A DNA stretch of 64,000 nt from DATKZM01 sp035527975 (GCA_035527975.1 DATKZM010000071.1:1-64000); one strand, 5' to 3'. Shown: positions 29,089 through 38,290, counted from the stretch's first letter. Numbers and translations: made by a program. Notes: generated by a model not told the origin, from the sequence alone.

Positions 29089-30009
29089 TCAAAGCCCGAG
29101 ACGGTTCCACAGGAAACGCTCCTCGACCGCCGCCAAAAGCTCCGCTGCCCAGCCCGCGGGCCCGGGCAGGCCGTCGCCGCCGGCGCGAAAACCAAGGCGG
29201 CGGGACAAGTATCCCCGCCGCGCCTGGACGAGACGCAGCCGTGCTTTCTCGCCGAACCGGTCGCGGATCACCGAGCGCAGATCGCCGATGCCGTCGACGA
29301 GGCCGAGTTCGAGCGCGCGCCGGCCGGTCCAGAAGGCGCCAGAAAAGACCTCTTTGTCGTCGCCCTTGAGGCGCTTGCCGCGACGGCTGCGCACCAGATC
29401 GATGAAGCTCTCATGGATGTCGGATTGCAGTGATTTGAGATGCTTCACATCCTCTGGCTTTTCAGGCTGAAAGGGGTCGAGCATGCCCTTGTTGTTGCCG
29501 GCGGTGTGCATGCGCCGCTCCACACCGATGCGCCGCAGAAGCTCGGGGAAGCCGAAACCGCCGCTGATCACTCCGATCGAGCCGACGATCGAATTCTCGT
29601 CGGCGAAGATCTCATCACCCGCGCAGGCGAGCCAATAGCCGCCCGAAGCGGCGGCGTCCTCGGCGAAAGCGAGGATGGGAATGTCCTTTTCCTCGGCGAG
29701 CGCGCGCAGACGCTTGAAGATGAGCGACGATTGGACCGGCGAGCCGCCCGGCGAGTTGACCGAAATCGCCACGGCTTTCAGGTGCTTCATCTTGAAGGCG
29801 CGTTCGATCACCGCCGCCAGGCCCGCCAGGGTGAGCCCGCTGCGCAAGGGGCCCATGCGACCGATCACCCCGTGCAGCCGGATCACCGCGACCACCGGTC
29901 CTCTCGATCCGAAGAACATGGCGTCGAATTCCCTGGTCGGGCGCGTTGGCTGGGGCGGCGCCCGTTGCCCCGCGCGGCCAAGGATAGGGATGGGCAGGCC
30001 GGATGCCAA
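29089..30009 (-). CDS. S49-family serine peptidase (SppA/SohB-like)
   Basis: A protein of about 306 residues with the signal-peptide-peptidase-A fold. VAVIRLHGVIG opens the core, VNSPGGSPVQSS is the oxyanion loop, AEDAAASGGYWLACAGDEI carries the catalytic Ser, and GNNKGMLDPFQP supplies the Lys general base. Members degrade leftover signal peptides at the membrane. The first in-frame start is a TTG at 30009, 21 bases after the trmN6-like gene; an ATG at 29919 with AGGGA upstream is an alternative. No clear N-terminal transmembrane helix is seen. Confidence 0.85.
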   Translation of the reverse strand: MASGLPIPILGRAGQRAPPQPTRPTREFDAMFFGSRGPVVAVIRLHGVIGRMGPLRSGLTLAGLAAVIERAFKMKHLKAVAISVNSPGGSPVQSSLIFKRLRALAEEKDIPILAFAEDAAASGGYWLACAGDEIFADENSIVGSIGVISGGFGFPELLRRIGVERRMHTAGNNKGMLDPFQPEKPEDVKHLKSLQSDIHESFIDLVRSRRGKRLKGDDKEVFSGAFWTGRRALELGLVDGIGDLRSVIRDRFGEKARLRLVQARRGYLSRRLGFRAGGDGLPGPAGWAAELLAAVEERFLWNRLGL

Positions 30010-30030
30010 GCGGAACGGGGGAACCGGCCT

Positions 30031-30792
30031 CTAGCCGCCGAGCGCCGCGGCGTCGCGCAGCACGGCTTCGGCCGCTGCCGTGTAGCGCTCGCCTTCATGC
30101 AGCACCAATCCGGGCAGCAGCGTCGTTGGCGTGCCCACGCCTTTGCGGGCGCGCAGGATGACACGCTTGGCGGGCGCGCCGGCCCTCGGCCAGAGCGGCA
30201 GAATGGTGATCCCGCCCGCCCTGCCGTCAAGCGCCGTAATCAGCGCATCGAGGCGGTCGGCGCGATGAATGAAAGTGACCCAGCCCCTTCGCTTGGCGGC
30301 CGCAAGCGCTGCCGCGATCCAATCGCCCAGCGCCGCATCGCCCTCGGCATTCGCCGCGCGCCGGCCGGGATCAGGCGAGAGATCGGCGCGGCCAGGCTCC
30401 AGATAGGGCGGGTTCGCCATGACATGGTCGAAAGCGCCGGCGGCAATCTCGGCCGGCGGGTCCAGCAGATCGCCAGCGAGCGCCGCGACCCGGTCCGCCA
30501 TGGCATTGGCCGCGATGTTCTGCGTGCACAGCCGGGCGAGGCCCGGATCGCGTTCCAGTCCGGTGATGCGGACCTCCGGCAGCCGCGCCGCGAGCGCCAG
30601 CGCCGCCGCGCCGATGCCGCAGCCGAGATCGAGCACATGCTCGCCGGGCTTTGCGGGCACGGCGGCGGCAAGCAGGACGGGATCGATTGCCGAGCGGTAT
30701 CCGCCGGCAGGCTGGCGCAAGGTGATCCGCCCGTCCAGCAACGCGTCTTCAGTCGTTTCGATATCTAAACCCCCTGCATCGATATCGCTCAT
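30031..30792 (-). CDS. TrmN6-like tRNA1(Val) A37 N6-methyltransferase
   Basis: A 253-residue class I methyltransferase. HVLDLGCGIGAAALALAARLP is the SAM site (near 50), and the adenine-N6 catalytic motif NPPY appears in HVMANPPYLEPGR near 125. This combination with the N-terminal GGYRSAIDPVLLAAAVP marks the YfiC/TrmN6 family that modifies A37 of tRNA-Val. I use the ATG at 30792; a second ATG at 30810 lies in a tandem duplication just upstream. The polyprenyl synthase and DUF2007 genes that usually neighbour it are 2.3 kb away, separated by two extra genes. Confidence 0.82.
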   Translation of the reverse strand: MSDIDAGGLDIETTEDALLDGRITLRQPAGGYRSAIDPVLLAAAVPAKPGEHVLDLGCGIGAAALALAARLPEVRITGLERDPGLARLCTQNIAANAMADRVAALAGDLLDPPAEIAAGAFDHVMANPPYLEPGRADLSPDPGRRAANAEGDAALGDWIAAALAAAKRRGWVTFIHRADRLDALITALDGRAGGITILPLWPRAGAPAKRVILRARKGVGTPTTLLPGLVLHEGERYTAAAEAVLRDAAALGG

Positions 30793-30794
30793 GT

Positions 30795-30834
30795 TCCGCA
30801 CGCAGTGCATTGGGTCCGCACGCAGTGCATTGGG
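30795..30834. repeat. Two perfect 20-bp direct repeats at the trmN6-like start
   Basis: The units 30795-30814 and 30815-30834 are identical and adjacent, beginning 3 bases upstream of the start codon. Each copy contains an in-frame or near-frame ATG and a GCGGA purine stretch, so the duplication also duplicates translation-initiation elements of the minus-strand gene. Confidence 0.8.
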
Positions 30835-30908
30835 ATTGCCCGGCTCCTGCGATAGTCTGAACTGCGGGGGCCGGCACGTAAATATGACCCCGCCCCTTGA
30901 GGCAGCCT

Positions 30909-31616
30909 ATGCAGAACCTGCGCACCAGTTCGCTGATCGCAAAAACGCTGACCCGGGTCGGCCTCGCCGTCGCGCTGACGGCAATCGTCGTCATGTCGCC
31001 AGGGCCGGCGCGGGCGAAGACGCTCATCCAGGGCGGCTATGTGACCGGCAAGGCCTATCTCGACATGCCCAACCTGCGCAAGATCGCGTATGTCACCGGC
31101 CTGCTGGAAGGCATGTTCCTGGCGCCGAAGCTGGGCGGCGATCCGGCCCGGATGCGCTGGCTCGCGCATTGCACCGAGAGCATCGGACGGCGCGGCGTGC
31201 GCGACGTCATCGAGCATTATCTTCTGGAGAAGAACCGCACCTGGGACAACCGGAACCCGGCCAAAATGTACCGCGCCATTGCCGTCGGCTGCCGCGCCGG
31301 CATGAATCCGCGCGCGGCATCGCGCGAGGCACGGCGCGACGGCGGCTATATCACCGGACGCGAATATCTCGACATGGATGGGCTGAGGAAGCGCGCTTAC
31401 GTGGCGGGACTGGTCGAAGGCGTGTTGCTCGCTCCCGCCTTCGGGGTTGAAGCGGGAACCATTCAGCCCTTCGTGGAATGCGTCGACCGGCTGAATTGGC
31501 AAGGTGTGCGCAAGGCGGTCAACGCCCAGTTGCTGGCCGATGCAAGCTTGTGGCCCCTGCGCGATCCGGCGACGCGCTACCGCGCCATCATCGTCGGCTG
31601 CGGCCTCGGCCGCTGA
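30909..31616 (+). CDS. Periplasmic protein with an internal tandem duplication
   Basis: A 235-residue protein with a Sec signal peptide (cleavage after about PARA, residue 36). The mature part is two about 90-residue copies (roughly 42-131 and 145-234). Matching landmarks are GGYVTGKAYLDM / GGYITGREYLDM, RKIAYVTGLLEGMFLAP / RKRAYVAGLVEGVLLAP and MYRAIAVGC / RYRAIIVGC, each with two cysteines about 50 apart. The YVTG-x-LEG plus VRDVIEHYL pattern recalls Rap1a/Tai-type periplasmic domains, but only weakly. ATG at 30909 with GAGG upstream is preferred to a TTG at 30897. Function unknown. Confidence 0.72.
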   Translation: MQNLRTSSLIAKTLTRVGLAVALTAIVVMSPGPARAKTLIQGGYVTGKAYLDMPNLRKIAYVTGLLEGMFLAPKLGGDPARMRWLAHCTESIGRRGVRDVIEHYLLEKNRTWDNRNPAKMYRAIAVGCRAGMNPRAASREARRDGGYITGREYLDMDGLRKRAYVAGLVEGVLLAPAFGVEAGTIQPFVECVDRLNWQGVRKAVNAQLLADASLWPLRDPATRYRAIIVGCGLGR

Positions 31617-31663
31617 CGGTGGCTGCCGAGCCGAGCCGGTCAGGCAAAAGCGGTTCACCAGCC

Positions 31664-33120
31664 ATGCAGACGGGGACCCCGTCGATCGCGATCATCGGCT
31701 GCGGCTTCGGGGGCATTGGCCTCGGTGTCGCGCTGAAGAAGGCCGGGATCGAAAGCTTCACGATCTTCGAGCGCGCGGCGGCGCCCGGCGGCGTCTGGCG
31801 CGACAACCACTATCCGGGCGCGGCCTGCGATGTGCCCTCGCAGCTCTACTCCTATTCCTTCGAGCAAAATTACGTCTGGTCGGGGCGCTACGGCGGCCAG
31901 GACGAGATCCTGACTTACCTGAAACACTGCATCGCCAAATACGGGCTGACCCCGCATATCCGCTTCAATACCGAAATCGCCGGAGCGGCTTTCGACGATG
32001 CCGACGGAACGTGGACGCTCAAGGCCGAAGATGGCGCGCGGATCGATGCGCAGATCCTGGTCTCGGCAGTCGGGCTGTTCAACCGGCCGGCCTGGCCAAA
32101 TATCCCAGGCCGCGGGGAATTCCAGGGCCCGCAGTTCCATTCCGCAAACTGGGACGACGCCGTTGATCTTGCGGGCAAGCGCGTCGCCGTGATCGGGACA
32201 GGCGCGAGCGCCATTCAGTTCGTGCCCAGGATCGCGCCGGTGGCGGGCCAGCTCCATGTCTTCCAGCACTCGGCCCAATATGTCTTCCCCAAGCACGAAC
32301 CGCCGCCGCCGTCAGGATGGCGCGCCCGGGCGGGCCGGTCCTGGCCGGTGCGAAGGCTGAAACGGCTGCGCGTTTTCGCGCAGTTCGAGGGCGTCACGCG
32401 GCGACGGCGGTCGGAAAAACTACGCCGGGCAGGCGAGAAAGCCTTCGCGGCGCATCTGGAAAGCGCGGTCGGCGATCCCGAGCTGCGCGCGCGGCTCACG
32501 CCCGACTATCTCTTGGGCTGCAAGCGCGTGCTCATCTCGAACGAATGGTACCCGGCGCTGCAGCGGCCCAACGTTGCGCTCTATGACACGCCGGTGGAGG
32601 CGGTGCTGCCGACGGGCTTGCGATTGCGCGGCGGGCGAACCATCAATCTTGATGCGATCATCTACGGCACTGGCTTCGCCACCACGGACACCTGGCGCCA
32701 ATGGCGATCCGCGGCCGGGGCGGCCGCGACCTCAACGCGGCCTGGCGCGAGGGCGCCGAAGCCTATCTCGGGATCACGGTCGCGGGCTTTCCCAACTTCT
32801 TCATGCTCTACGGGCCCAACACCAATTCCACGGGCAGCATCGTCTTCATGCTGGAGAGCCAGGCACGCTACGTCGTCGATAGCCTGCGCACGATGCGGCG
32901 CCGCCGCGCGCACTGGATGGAGGTGCGCGAGACCCGGCAGCGCGAATTCAACGACGAGATCCAGGCCCGCCTCGGCGAGACCGTCCTCGTCCATGAGGGC
33001 TGCCACAGCTATTTCCAGACCGCCGCCGGCAAGGTCGTCACCCAATGGCCAGGCTTCATGCTGGCTTACCGGATGAAAACGCGCCGCGTCGCGGCCGGGG
33101 ATTACAGCTTTGGTGGGTAG
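31664..33120 (+). pseudogene. Flavin Baeyer-Villiger-type monooxygenase, frameshifted
   Basis: Read across one missing base near 32688, this is a 485-residue class B flavoprotein monooxygenase. Features: FAD motif IIGCGFGGIGLGVALKKAG near 8; the Baeyer-Villiger fingerprint F-x-G-x3-H-x3-W-D (EFQGPQFHSANWD) near 155; the NADPH motif VIGTGASAIQF near 175. The N-terminal frame is correct up to IIYGTGFATTD, then shifts. The other frame resumes as MAIRGRGGRDLNAAW and runs to the normal end GPNTNSTGSIVFMLESQ. These enzymes insert oxygen next to a ketone. It is either inactivated or a sequencing/assembly error; both halves are otherwise clean. Confidence 0.85.
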
Positions 33121-33129
33121 CTCGCCGAA

Positions 33130-33360
33130 TTACCTTTTTTCGGGTCGCAACTCCTTGCCTTCGCCCTCGGCTTCGATGATGGCGCGGGCGCGGGGGGCGT
33201 CCTCGTCGATCACCATGAGGCGGCGCGGAATTGCGCCGGCCGTGCCTTCCAGCACACTGGTATGGGCGTCGAGCACGAAGCTTTCGATGCCCTGCTCCTT
33301 GAGCACGGCGGTTGCCCAGGAGATCAGAACCGGGTCGTTGGTGCGGATCAGCTCTATCAC
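33130..33360 (-). CDS. DUF2007 small protein
   Basis: A 76-residue protein, MIELIRTNDPVLISWATAVLKEQGIESFVLDAH at the start (in outline) and RRLMVIDEDAPRARAIIEAE near the end: the DUF2007 ferredoxin-like fold, also called putative signal-transducing protein. It is divergent from the polyprenyl synthase gene by 86 bases. Its usual neighbour, the TrmN6-like gene, follows on this strand only after the inserted region. Confidence 0.85.
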   Translation of the reverse strand: MIELIRTNDPVLISWATAVLKEQGIESFVLDAHTSVLEGTAGAIPRRLMVIDEDAPRARAIIEAEGEGKELRPEKR

Positions 33361-33446
33361 GATCGTGATGCCTCCAAGCGGAGATGCCCCTTGACCAGCG
33401 GCGCGCGGGTCATATTCTCAAAAGCGATATAACGACAAAAGAAACA

Positions 33447-34487
33447 ATGGGGAAGGACGCCATCGTGGCGGTCGTCATCAGCCTGAACGAAGGACGCGGA
33501 GCGAAGAAGCGCGCCAGCCTCGACAAAATATCGGCGCTGACCGCGCGCGATCTCGTGCGCGTCAACAAGGTCATCGTCGCCCGCATGGACAGCCCCGTGG
33601 CGCTGATCCCCCAGCTCGCCGGGCATATTGTCGCGGCGGGCGGCAAACGATTGCGGCCCACCCTCACATTGGCCTCGGCCCAGCTTTGCGGCTATGCCGG
33701 CGACCGGCACATCGCGCTGGCGGCCTGCGTGGAGTTCATCCACACCGCCACTTTGCTGCATGACGACGTGGTCGATGACAGCAACCTGCGCCGTGGGCTG
33801 GCGACGGCAAACTCGGTGTGGGGCAACCAGGCTTCGGTGCTGGTGGGAGATTTCCTCTTCGCGCGCGCCTTCAAGCTGATGGTCGAGGACGGCAGCTTGC
33901 GCGTGCTCGACATCCTCTCAAGCGCCTCGGCCATAATCGCCGAGGGCGAGGTGGCGCAGCTCACCACGGCCAACGACACCGAGACCTCGGAGACCGCGTA
34001 TCTGGAGGTCATCACCGGCAAGACCGCCGTGCTGTTCGCCGCCGCCTGCCGTATCGGCGCAGTGCTCGCCGAGCGGCCACGCATCCAGGAAGAAGCGCTC
34101 GACAATTACGGGCTCAATCTCGGCATCGCCTTCCAGCTTGTCGACGACGCGCTCGACTATTCGGCCAGCCAGGCCGAACTCGGAAAAGAGATCGGCGACG
34201 ATTTCCGCGAGGGCAAGATCACCCTGCCGATCGTGCTCGCCTACCGCCGCGGCTCGGAGAAGGAGCGCAAGTTCTGGCGCCGCGCGCTGGAGGATATGGA
34301 CCAGCAAGAGGGCGACCTCCAAGAAGCGATCGGTCTGTTGGAGAAGCACGGCACGCTGAAGGACACCGTGGAACGCGCGCGCCATTACGGCGCCATCGCC
34401 CGCGACGCGCTGGGCATCTTCCCCGAGACCGAGGCCAAGGCTGCGCTGATCGAGGCCATCGATTTCTCGATCGAGCGGGCGTGTTAG
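33447..34487 (+). CDS. Polyprenyl (octa/decaprenyl) diphosphate synthase
   Basis: A 346-residue trans-isoprenyl chain elongase making the ubiquinone side chain. GGKRLRPTLTLASAQL precedes the first Asp-rich motif LLHDDVVDDSNLRRG (about 115) and the second motif is LVDDALDYSASQAELGKEIGDDF near 235. Small residues before the first D-motif suggest a long-chain product; alphaproteobacteria usually make Q10. The ATG at 33447 is used; the frame is open further upstream (33384) but overlaps the DUF2007 promoter region. Confidence 0.9.
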   Translation: MGKDAIVAVVISLNEGRGAKKRASLDKISALTARDLVRVNKVIVARMDSPVALIPQLAGHIVAAGGKRLRPTLTLASAQLCGYAGDRHIALAACVEFIHTATLLHDDVVDDSNLRRGLATANSVWGNQASVLVGDFLFARAFKLMVEDGSLRVLDILSSASAIIAEGEVAQLTTANDTETSETAYLEVITGKTAVLFAAACRIGAVLAERPRIQEEALDNYGLNLGIAFQLVDDALDYSASQAELGKEIGDDFREGKITLPIVLAYRRGSEKERKFWRRALEDMDQQEGDLQEAIGLLEKHGTLKDTVERARHYGAIARDALGIFPETEAKAALIEAIDFSIERAC

Positions 34488-34614
34488 AGTGCCCGCCGGC
34501 GCGAGACGCCGATAGCGGGTCACCCGCGCTTACACCCGTCTCAGACACTCGCACAGCCGGCGATCGAGCGTTATTGTCTGCCCGCGGCCCAAATCGCTGT
34601 CGGGAGGTCAACCA

Positions 34615-35007
34615 TTGCCCAGAACCGGAAAATGCCTGTGCGGAGAGGTCAGCTTCTCGGCTGAGCCAATGCCGACAATGCAAGCCTGCCACTGCGATAT
34701 TTGCCGCAAGTGGGGCGGTGGACCGTTCATGTCGACGCCCTGCAAGGAGGCGACCTTTCAGGGGCCGGTGACGCGCTACGCCTCGTCGGAGGCCGCCGAT
34801 CGCGGTTTCTGCGCGACCTGCGGCACCCATCTTTTTTTCTTCGCAAAGGCCGCTGGAATTCATGCGGTGCCGATCGGCCTGTTCGATGATCAGTCGGGCC
34901 TGCCGTTCCGGGCAGAGCTCTTCGTGGACAGCCGCCCGGACTATTACGTCTTCAACAACGAGACCAAGCAGATGACGGGCGCGGAATACCGGGCCAAGTT
35001 CGGTTGA
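34615..35007 (+). CDS. GFA/CENP-V-domain zinc protein
   Basis: A 130-residue protein with the GFA cysteine pattern: CLCGEV (near 7), CHCDICRKWGGGPF (near 31) and FCATCGTHLFF (near 68). These sites bind two zinc ions. The family includes glutathione-dependent formaldehyde-activating enzyme, but most members are of unknown role. The start is a TTG with GGGAGG about 8 bases upstream; no ATG precedes the conserved N-terminus. Confidence 0.82.
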   Translation: MPRTGKCLCGEVSFSAEPMPTMQACHCDICRKWGGGPFMSTPCKEATFQGPVTRYASSEAADRGFCATCGTHLFFFAKAAGIHAVPIGLFDDQSGLPFRAELFVDSRPDYYVFNNETKQMTGAEYRAKFG

Positions 35008-35687
35008 TCCACAAACGCCGCGAAGCCCGGGCCGACCTGACCCGCAATCGACGCCGAATTGCGGCCGTGGAGCGCGTATCGCATCGGTGGCCAAACGAGC
35101 TATGACATGAGCTCCAAGACCGGTCCTGCGTGCGGGGCAGGCCAATGCGAGGCGGCAGTTCGGCCGCGAAGTCGAGACGCTGATTGCGGGCCATAAGGTC
35201 GGGACAACCGTCGTGGTGTGTCACACATTGTGGGCGCGCTACCGGCGGTAGATGCAGCGATACTGGGTCCGGCTTTCCAGAGCGCGGATCACGCGAACGC
35301 CATATTTGCGGCGGCAGTGGCGCCAGGCAGCGCGCGTTACCTGCCAGCCACCGCTGTAGCTGACACGGGTGTAGTGGCAGACCGGTGTGCGGCCACGCGG
35401 GAATGTCATATGCGTCACCTTGAAACCGCGGCGCCTGTTGCAACGCCAGTACTTGGCCACGGGCACGACGGAGTTGCCGTTTTGCGCGTTGAAGTCGAGG
35501 CCGGTGTTCGGCGCGGCGGATGCGGCATCCGCTTTCGGCCAATAGACAGACACACGCGGCCGTTTCGCGCCTTTAACGCGTCAAATTTCAAACTGAGACA
35601 GACTCGCGATATCCTGCGTTGGGTCTCGGCGCTGGCGATCCAAGCCCCCGCCGGATAAACAGGCGCATCGCTCACCGGGGCGCGCGC
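35008..35687. other. 680-base region with only a doubtful gene
   Basis: No strong gene lies between the GFA and MBOAT genes. The only candidate is a 104-residue minus-strand frame (35239-35553), described separately. No repeats or terminators were seen. Confidence 0.5.
35239..35553 (-). CDS. Hypothetical Arg/Tyr/Cys-rich protein, doubtful
   Basis: A 104-residue frame starting at GTG, with an in-frame stop ten codons upstream. The C-terminal half is strikingly basic and aromatic (KYWRCNRRRGF ... WRHCRRKYGVRVI ... TQYRCIYRR) and has four cysteines, a composition unlike a random GC-rich frame. There is no signal peptide and only a weak AAAGG site. It could be a remnant of a secreted protein whose N-terminus is lost. 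Unrecognised. Confidence 0.33.
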   Translation of the reverse strand: MSVYWPKADAASAAPNTGLDFNAQNGNSVVPVAKYWRCNRRRGFKVTHMTFPRGRTPVCHYTRVSYSGGWQVTRAAWRHCRRKYGVRVIRALESRTQYRCIYRR

Positions 35688-37091
35688 ATGCTGTTCAACT
35701 CGGTCCAGTTTCTGGTCTTCCTGGTCGCCGCGCTGGGACTCTATTGGGTCCTCAAGCACCGGGCGCAGAATTTTCTGCTGCTCGCCGCGTCGTACGTCTT
35801 CTATGGCGCCTGGAACTGGAAGTTCCTCGGCCTCATTGTGCTGACGACGCTGGCCGATTTCAGCGCCGCACTGGTGATCGCCAATACCGACCGGCAGAGC
35901 CGGCGGAAATTAGCGCTCGTTGCTGCAATCACGGTCAATCTCGGCGTGCTCGGTTTCTTCAAATATTACAACTTCTTCATCGAGGACGTTTTTGTCTTCC
36001 TGAAGCTGCTCGGCATCCCCTACACGCCGCTGGTGCTGCAGATCGTGCTGCCGGTCGGCATCTCCTTCTACACATTCCAGTCGATGAGCTACACGATTGA
36101 CACCTACCGGGGGGACGTAACGCCAACCGAGAAGTTCTTCGACTATGCTCTGTATGTGGCCTTCTTCCCGCAGTTGATCGCCGGGCCCATCGAGCGGGCG
36201 GGGCATCTCCTAAAGCAGATCCAGACGCCGCGCACGGTCTCGGTCGAGCGCATCAACGAGGGCGTGCTGCTGATCGCGCTCGGGCTCTTCAAGAAAGTCG
36301 CGGTGGCTGACCATCTGGCGCAATACGTCGATACCGCCTTCGACCGGCAGACCGGCTGGAAGCTGCTGATCGCGCTCTATTTCTTTGCCTTCCAAATCTA
36401 TTGCGACTTCTCCGGCTATTCGGATATCGCGCGCGGCTGCGCCAAACTCTTCGGCATCGATCTGCGGCTCAACTTCAACCGGCCCTACTTCGCGCGCAAT
36501 CTGACCGAGTTCTGGCGGCGCTGGCATATCTCGCTGTCAACCTGGTTTCGCGACTACGTCTACCGGCCGCTCGGCGGCAAGCACGCGCGCGGCTGGCGGC
36601 CTTACCGCAACCTGATGCTGGTCTTTTTGCTTTCGGGGCTGTGGCACGGCGCGGCCTGGACCTTCGTGATCTGGGGCGCAATCCACGGGGTGATCCTGGC
36701 CTGCGAGAAGGCGCTGTCGGGCTGGCGGAGCGAGGCGCCTCGGCATGCGCCCAGGCACGGGCTCAATCCGCGCAATGTGCTCGCCGTGCTGGTGACTTTC
36801 CATATCGTCTGTGCGGCCTGGGTGTTTTTCCGCGCCGGCTCACTGGAGCGCGCGCTCAACTTCTTCGCGCGGCTCGTCGAACCGGCGACGATCCCCTTCT
36901 CCGGCCTCATGGTCTTCGTGCATGCGATCGGCGCGCTGGCGCTTCTCCTGCTCTGGGAGGCGTTCGAGGAACGCTGGCGGGGGCTCATCGCCAGACCTGC
37001 TGTGGCTGTGCCGGCCTATGCGGTTTTCCTGATCTTCACTCTCGCCTGGGGACAGCTGAATGGCGGCCAGTTCATCTATTTTCAGTTCTGA
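35688..37091 (+). CDS. MBOAT-family membrane O-acyltransferase (AlgI-like)
   Basis: A 467-residue multi-pass protein. MLFNSVQFLVFLVAALGLYW is the usual start, YCDFSGYSDIARGCAKLFGI and FWRRWHISLSTWFRDYVYRPLGG form the conserved MBOAT core, and the catalytic histidine is in LLSGLWHGAAWTFVIWG near 315. AlgI-type enzymes pass acetyl groups across the membrane to a periplasmic SGNH partner that acylates a polysaccharide. That partner is probably the next gene, which overlaps by 32 bases. The modified glycan is unknown. Confidence 0.9.
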   Translation: MLFNSVQFLVFLVAALGLYWVLKHRAQNFLLLAASYVFYGAWNWKFLGLIVLTTLADFSAALVIANTDRQSRRKLALVAAITVNLGVLGFFKYYNFFIEDVFVFLKLLGIPYTPLVLQIVLPVGISFYTFQSMSYTIDTYRGDVTPTEKFFDYALYVAFFPQLIAGPIERAGHLLKQIQTPRTVSVERINEGVLLIALGLFKKVAVADHLAQYVDTAFDRQTGWKLLIALYFFAFQIYCDFSGYSDIARGCAKLFGIDLRLNFNRPYFARNLTEFWRRWHISLSTWFRDYVYRPLGGKHARGWRPYRNLMLVFLLSGLWHGAAWTFVIWGAIHGVILACEKALSGWRSEAPRHAPRHGLNPRNVLAVLVTFHIVCAAWVFFRAGSLERALNFFARLVEPATIPFSGLMVFVHAIGALALLLLWEAFEERWRGLIARPAVAVPAYAVFLIFTLAWGQLNGGQFIYFQF

Positions 37092-38022
37092 GCAGGCGCG
37101 CCGCCTGCCGTGGCGCGCGGCGGCGCTTTTTGCGCTGCTGCTGGTGCTGCTCGATCAGGGCGTGGGGCGGCTGGTGGAACGCCTCATCGGCACCACCGAC
37201 AGCAATTGGGGCCCCAATCAGGTAGCGCGGCTCATCACCCGCAAGGAGCCGGGGATCGTGCTCGGAAATTCGCGCGCCGGGGCGATCGCACCCAAGGTTT
37301 TGCAGGCCCACACCGGCCTTGCTTTCTACAATGGCACCGCGCCCGGGCAGTCGATCCACTTCCAGATCATCGCCTTCGAGGCGCTGCTCAAGCGCAATCC
37401 CAATCTCCGCGTCGTCGTCTACGAACTCGACCATCTCGATCTCACCGCCGGCAATCCGGCTACCGCCCGGGCGGTCGAAGTCGCATCGTTTCTCTATGGC
37501 TCATCGCCAACGGCGCGCGAGATCTTTCACACGCTCGACCCCTGGAACCGCCTGCGTTTTCTGTCGCGCACCTACCGTGTAAACGGCGCAATCGCGCCCA
37601 TCCTGGTCGACCACCTGTTTCCCTCCCAGCGCGGCCGGCTGACCAGCGACGATGGCTTCATAGCGCATGACGGCAGCATGGCGGGCAAGCCTTGCCGGGC
37701 CAGCAAGGCCGACAACCGGCCGCTCGCCCCGTTCAAGATCGCGCTGCTGAAACGCCTGGTGGCACAGGCCAAGGCGGCGAAGGTAAAGCTCGTTTTCGTG
37801 ACCGCGCCCTTGCTCGTCGCCTGCGGCATCGATCGGCGGCCGCTGTTTTCCCGCTTCGCCGAACTGGCGGCGCGATGGGGCGTGCCGTACCGGTCATACG
37901 TGACGGCGATCGGCGATCCCGCCGACTTCTTCGACCCCAATCACCTCAACCGCCGCGCGGCGCTGCGCTACTCGAAGATGATTGCGGCCACGCTGGTGGA
38001 AACGCTGAAGCCGGCGCGATGA
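37060..38022 (+). CDS. SGNH/AlgJ-like periplasmic partner of the MBOAT
   Basis: A 320-residue protein with a signal anchor (AALFALLLVLLDQGVGRLVE, about 20-40). The hydrolase-like landmarks are GIVLGNSRAGAIAP (block I region with Ser, near 67) and FFDPNHLNRRAALRYSKMIA (Asp-x2-His, near 288). It overlaps the MBOAT gene by 32 bases, with GGGGACAGC ahead of the ATG. By analogy to AlgX/AlgJ it would complete acyl transfer to an exported glycan (inference). Confidence 0.78.
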   Translation: MAASSSIFSSEQARRLPWRAAALFALLLVLLDQGVGRLVERLIGTTDSNWGPNQVARLITRKEPGIVLGNSRAGAIAPKVLQAHTGLAFYNGTAPGQSIHFQIIAFEALLKRNPNLRVVVYELDHLDLTAGNPATARAVEVASFLYGSSPTAREIFHTLDPWNRLRFLSRTYRVNGAIAPILVDHLFPSQRGRLTSDDGFIAHDGSMAGKPCRASKADNRPLAPFKIALLKRLVAQAKAAKVKLVFVTAPLLVACGIDRRPLFSRFAELAARWGVPYRSYVTAIGDPADFFDPNHLNRRAALRYSKMIAATLVETLKPAR

Positions 38023-38088
38023 TGTCGTTGCACTGAACTTTAGTATCCGCAGGATCACGGACCGCTCCGCCGCCCGTTGGGTACAGCT

Positions 38089-38205
38089 TCAGCGGTTTTT
38101 TGGTTGTCCGGGGCTGCCGCCCTCAAGTTTCCGCACGAGCCGCCAGACGGCGAACATCACGCTCAAGCCGACAAACACACCGAAGACCACGCCACCCCAA
38201 TGCAT
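38089..38205 (-). CDS. 38-residue single-pass membrane protein
   Basis: A tiny reading frame, MHWGGVVFGVFVGLSVMFAVW then RLVRKLEGGSPGQPKNR. One transmembrane helix is followed by a positive C-terminus, and GGGAG lies about 8 bases before the ATG. The composition is non-random and the ribosome site is good. The family is unrecognised. Confidence 0.5.
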   Translation of the reverse strand: MHWGGVVFGVFVGLSVMFAVWRLVRKLEGGSPGQPKNR

Positions 38206-38290
38206 CGATCACTCCCATCTCGCGCCGTCGATGCGGCGCGCACCGTAATCGTTCAAGAGGCGCGCCGGTCGCGCGCGGGCTCGGCCCGCA

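Noticed and set aside
34488..34614. Possible nested hairpin after the polyprenyl synthase gene
   Set aside because: CCCGC/GCGGG with an inner CGGCG/CGCCG stem is visible but has a bulge and no U-run; too weak to list as a terminator.
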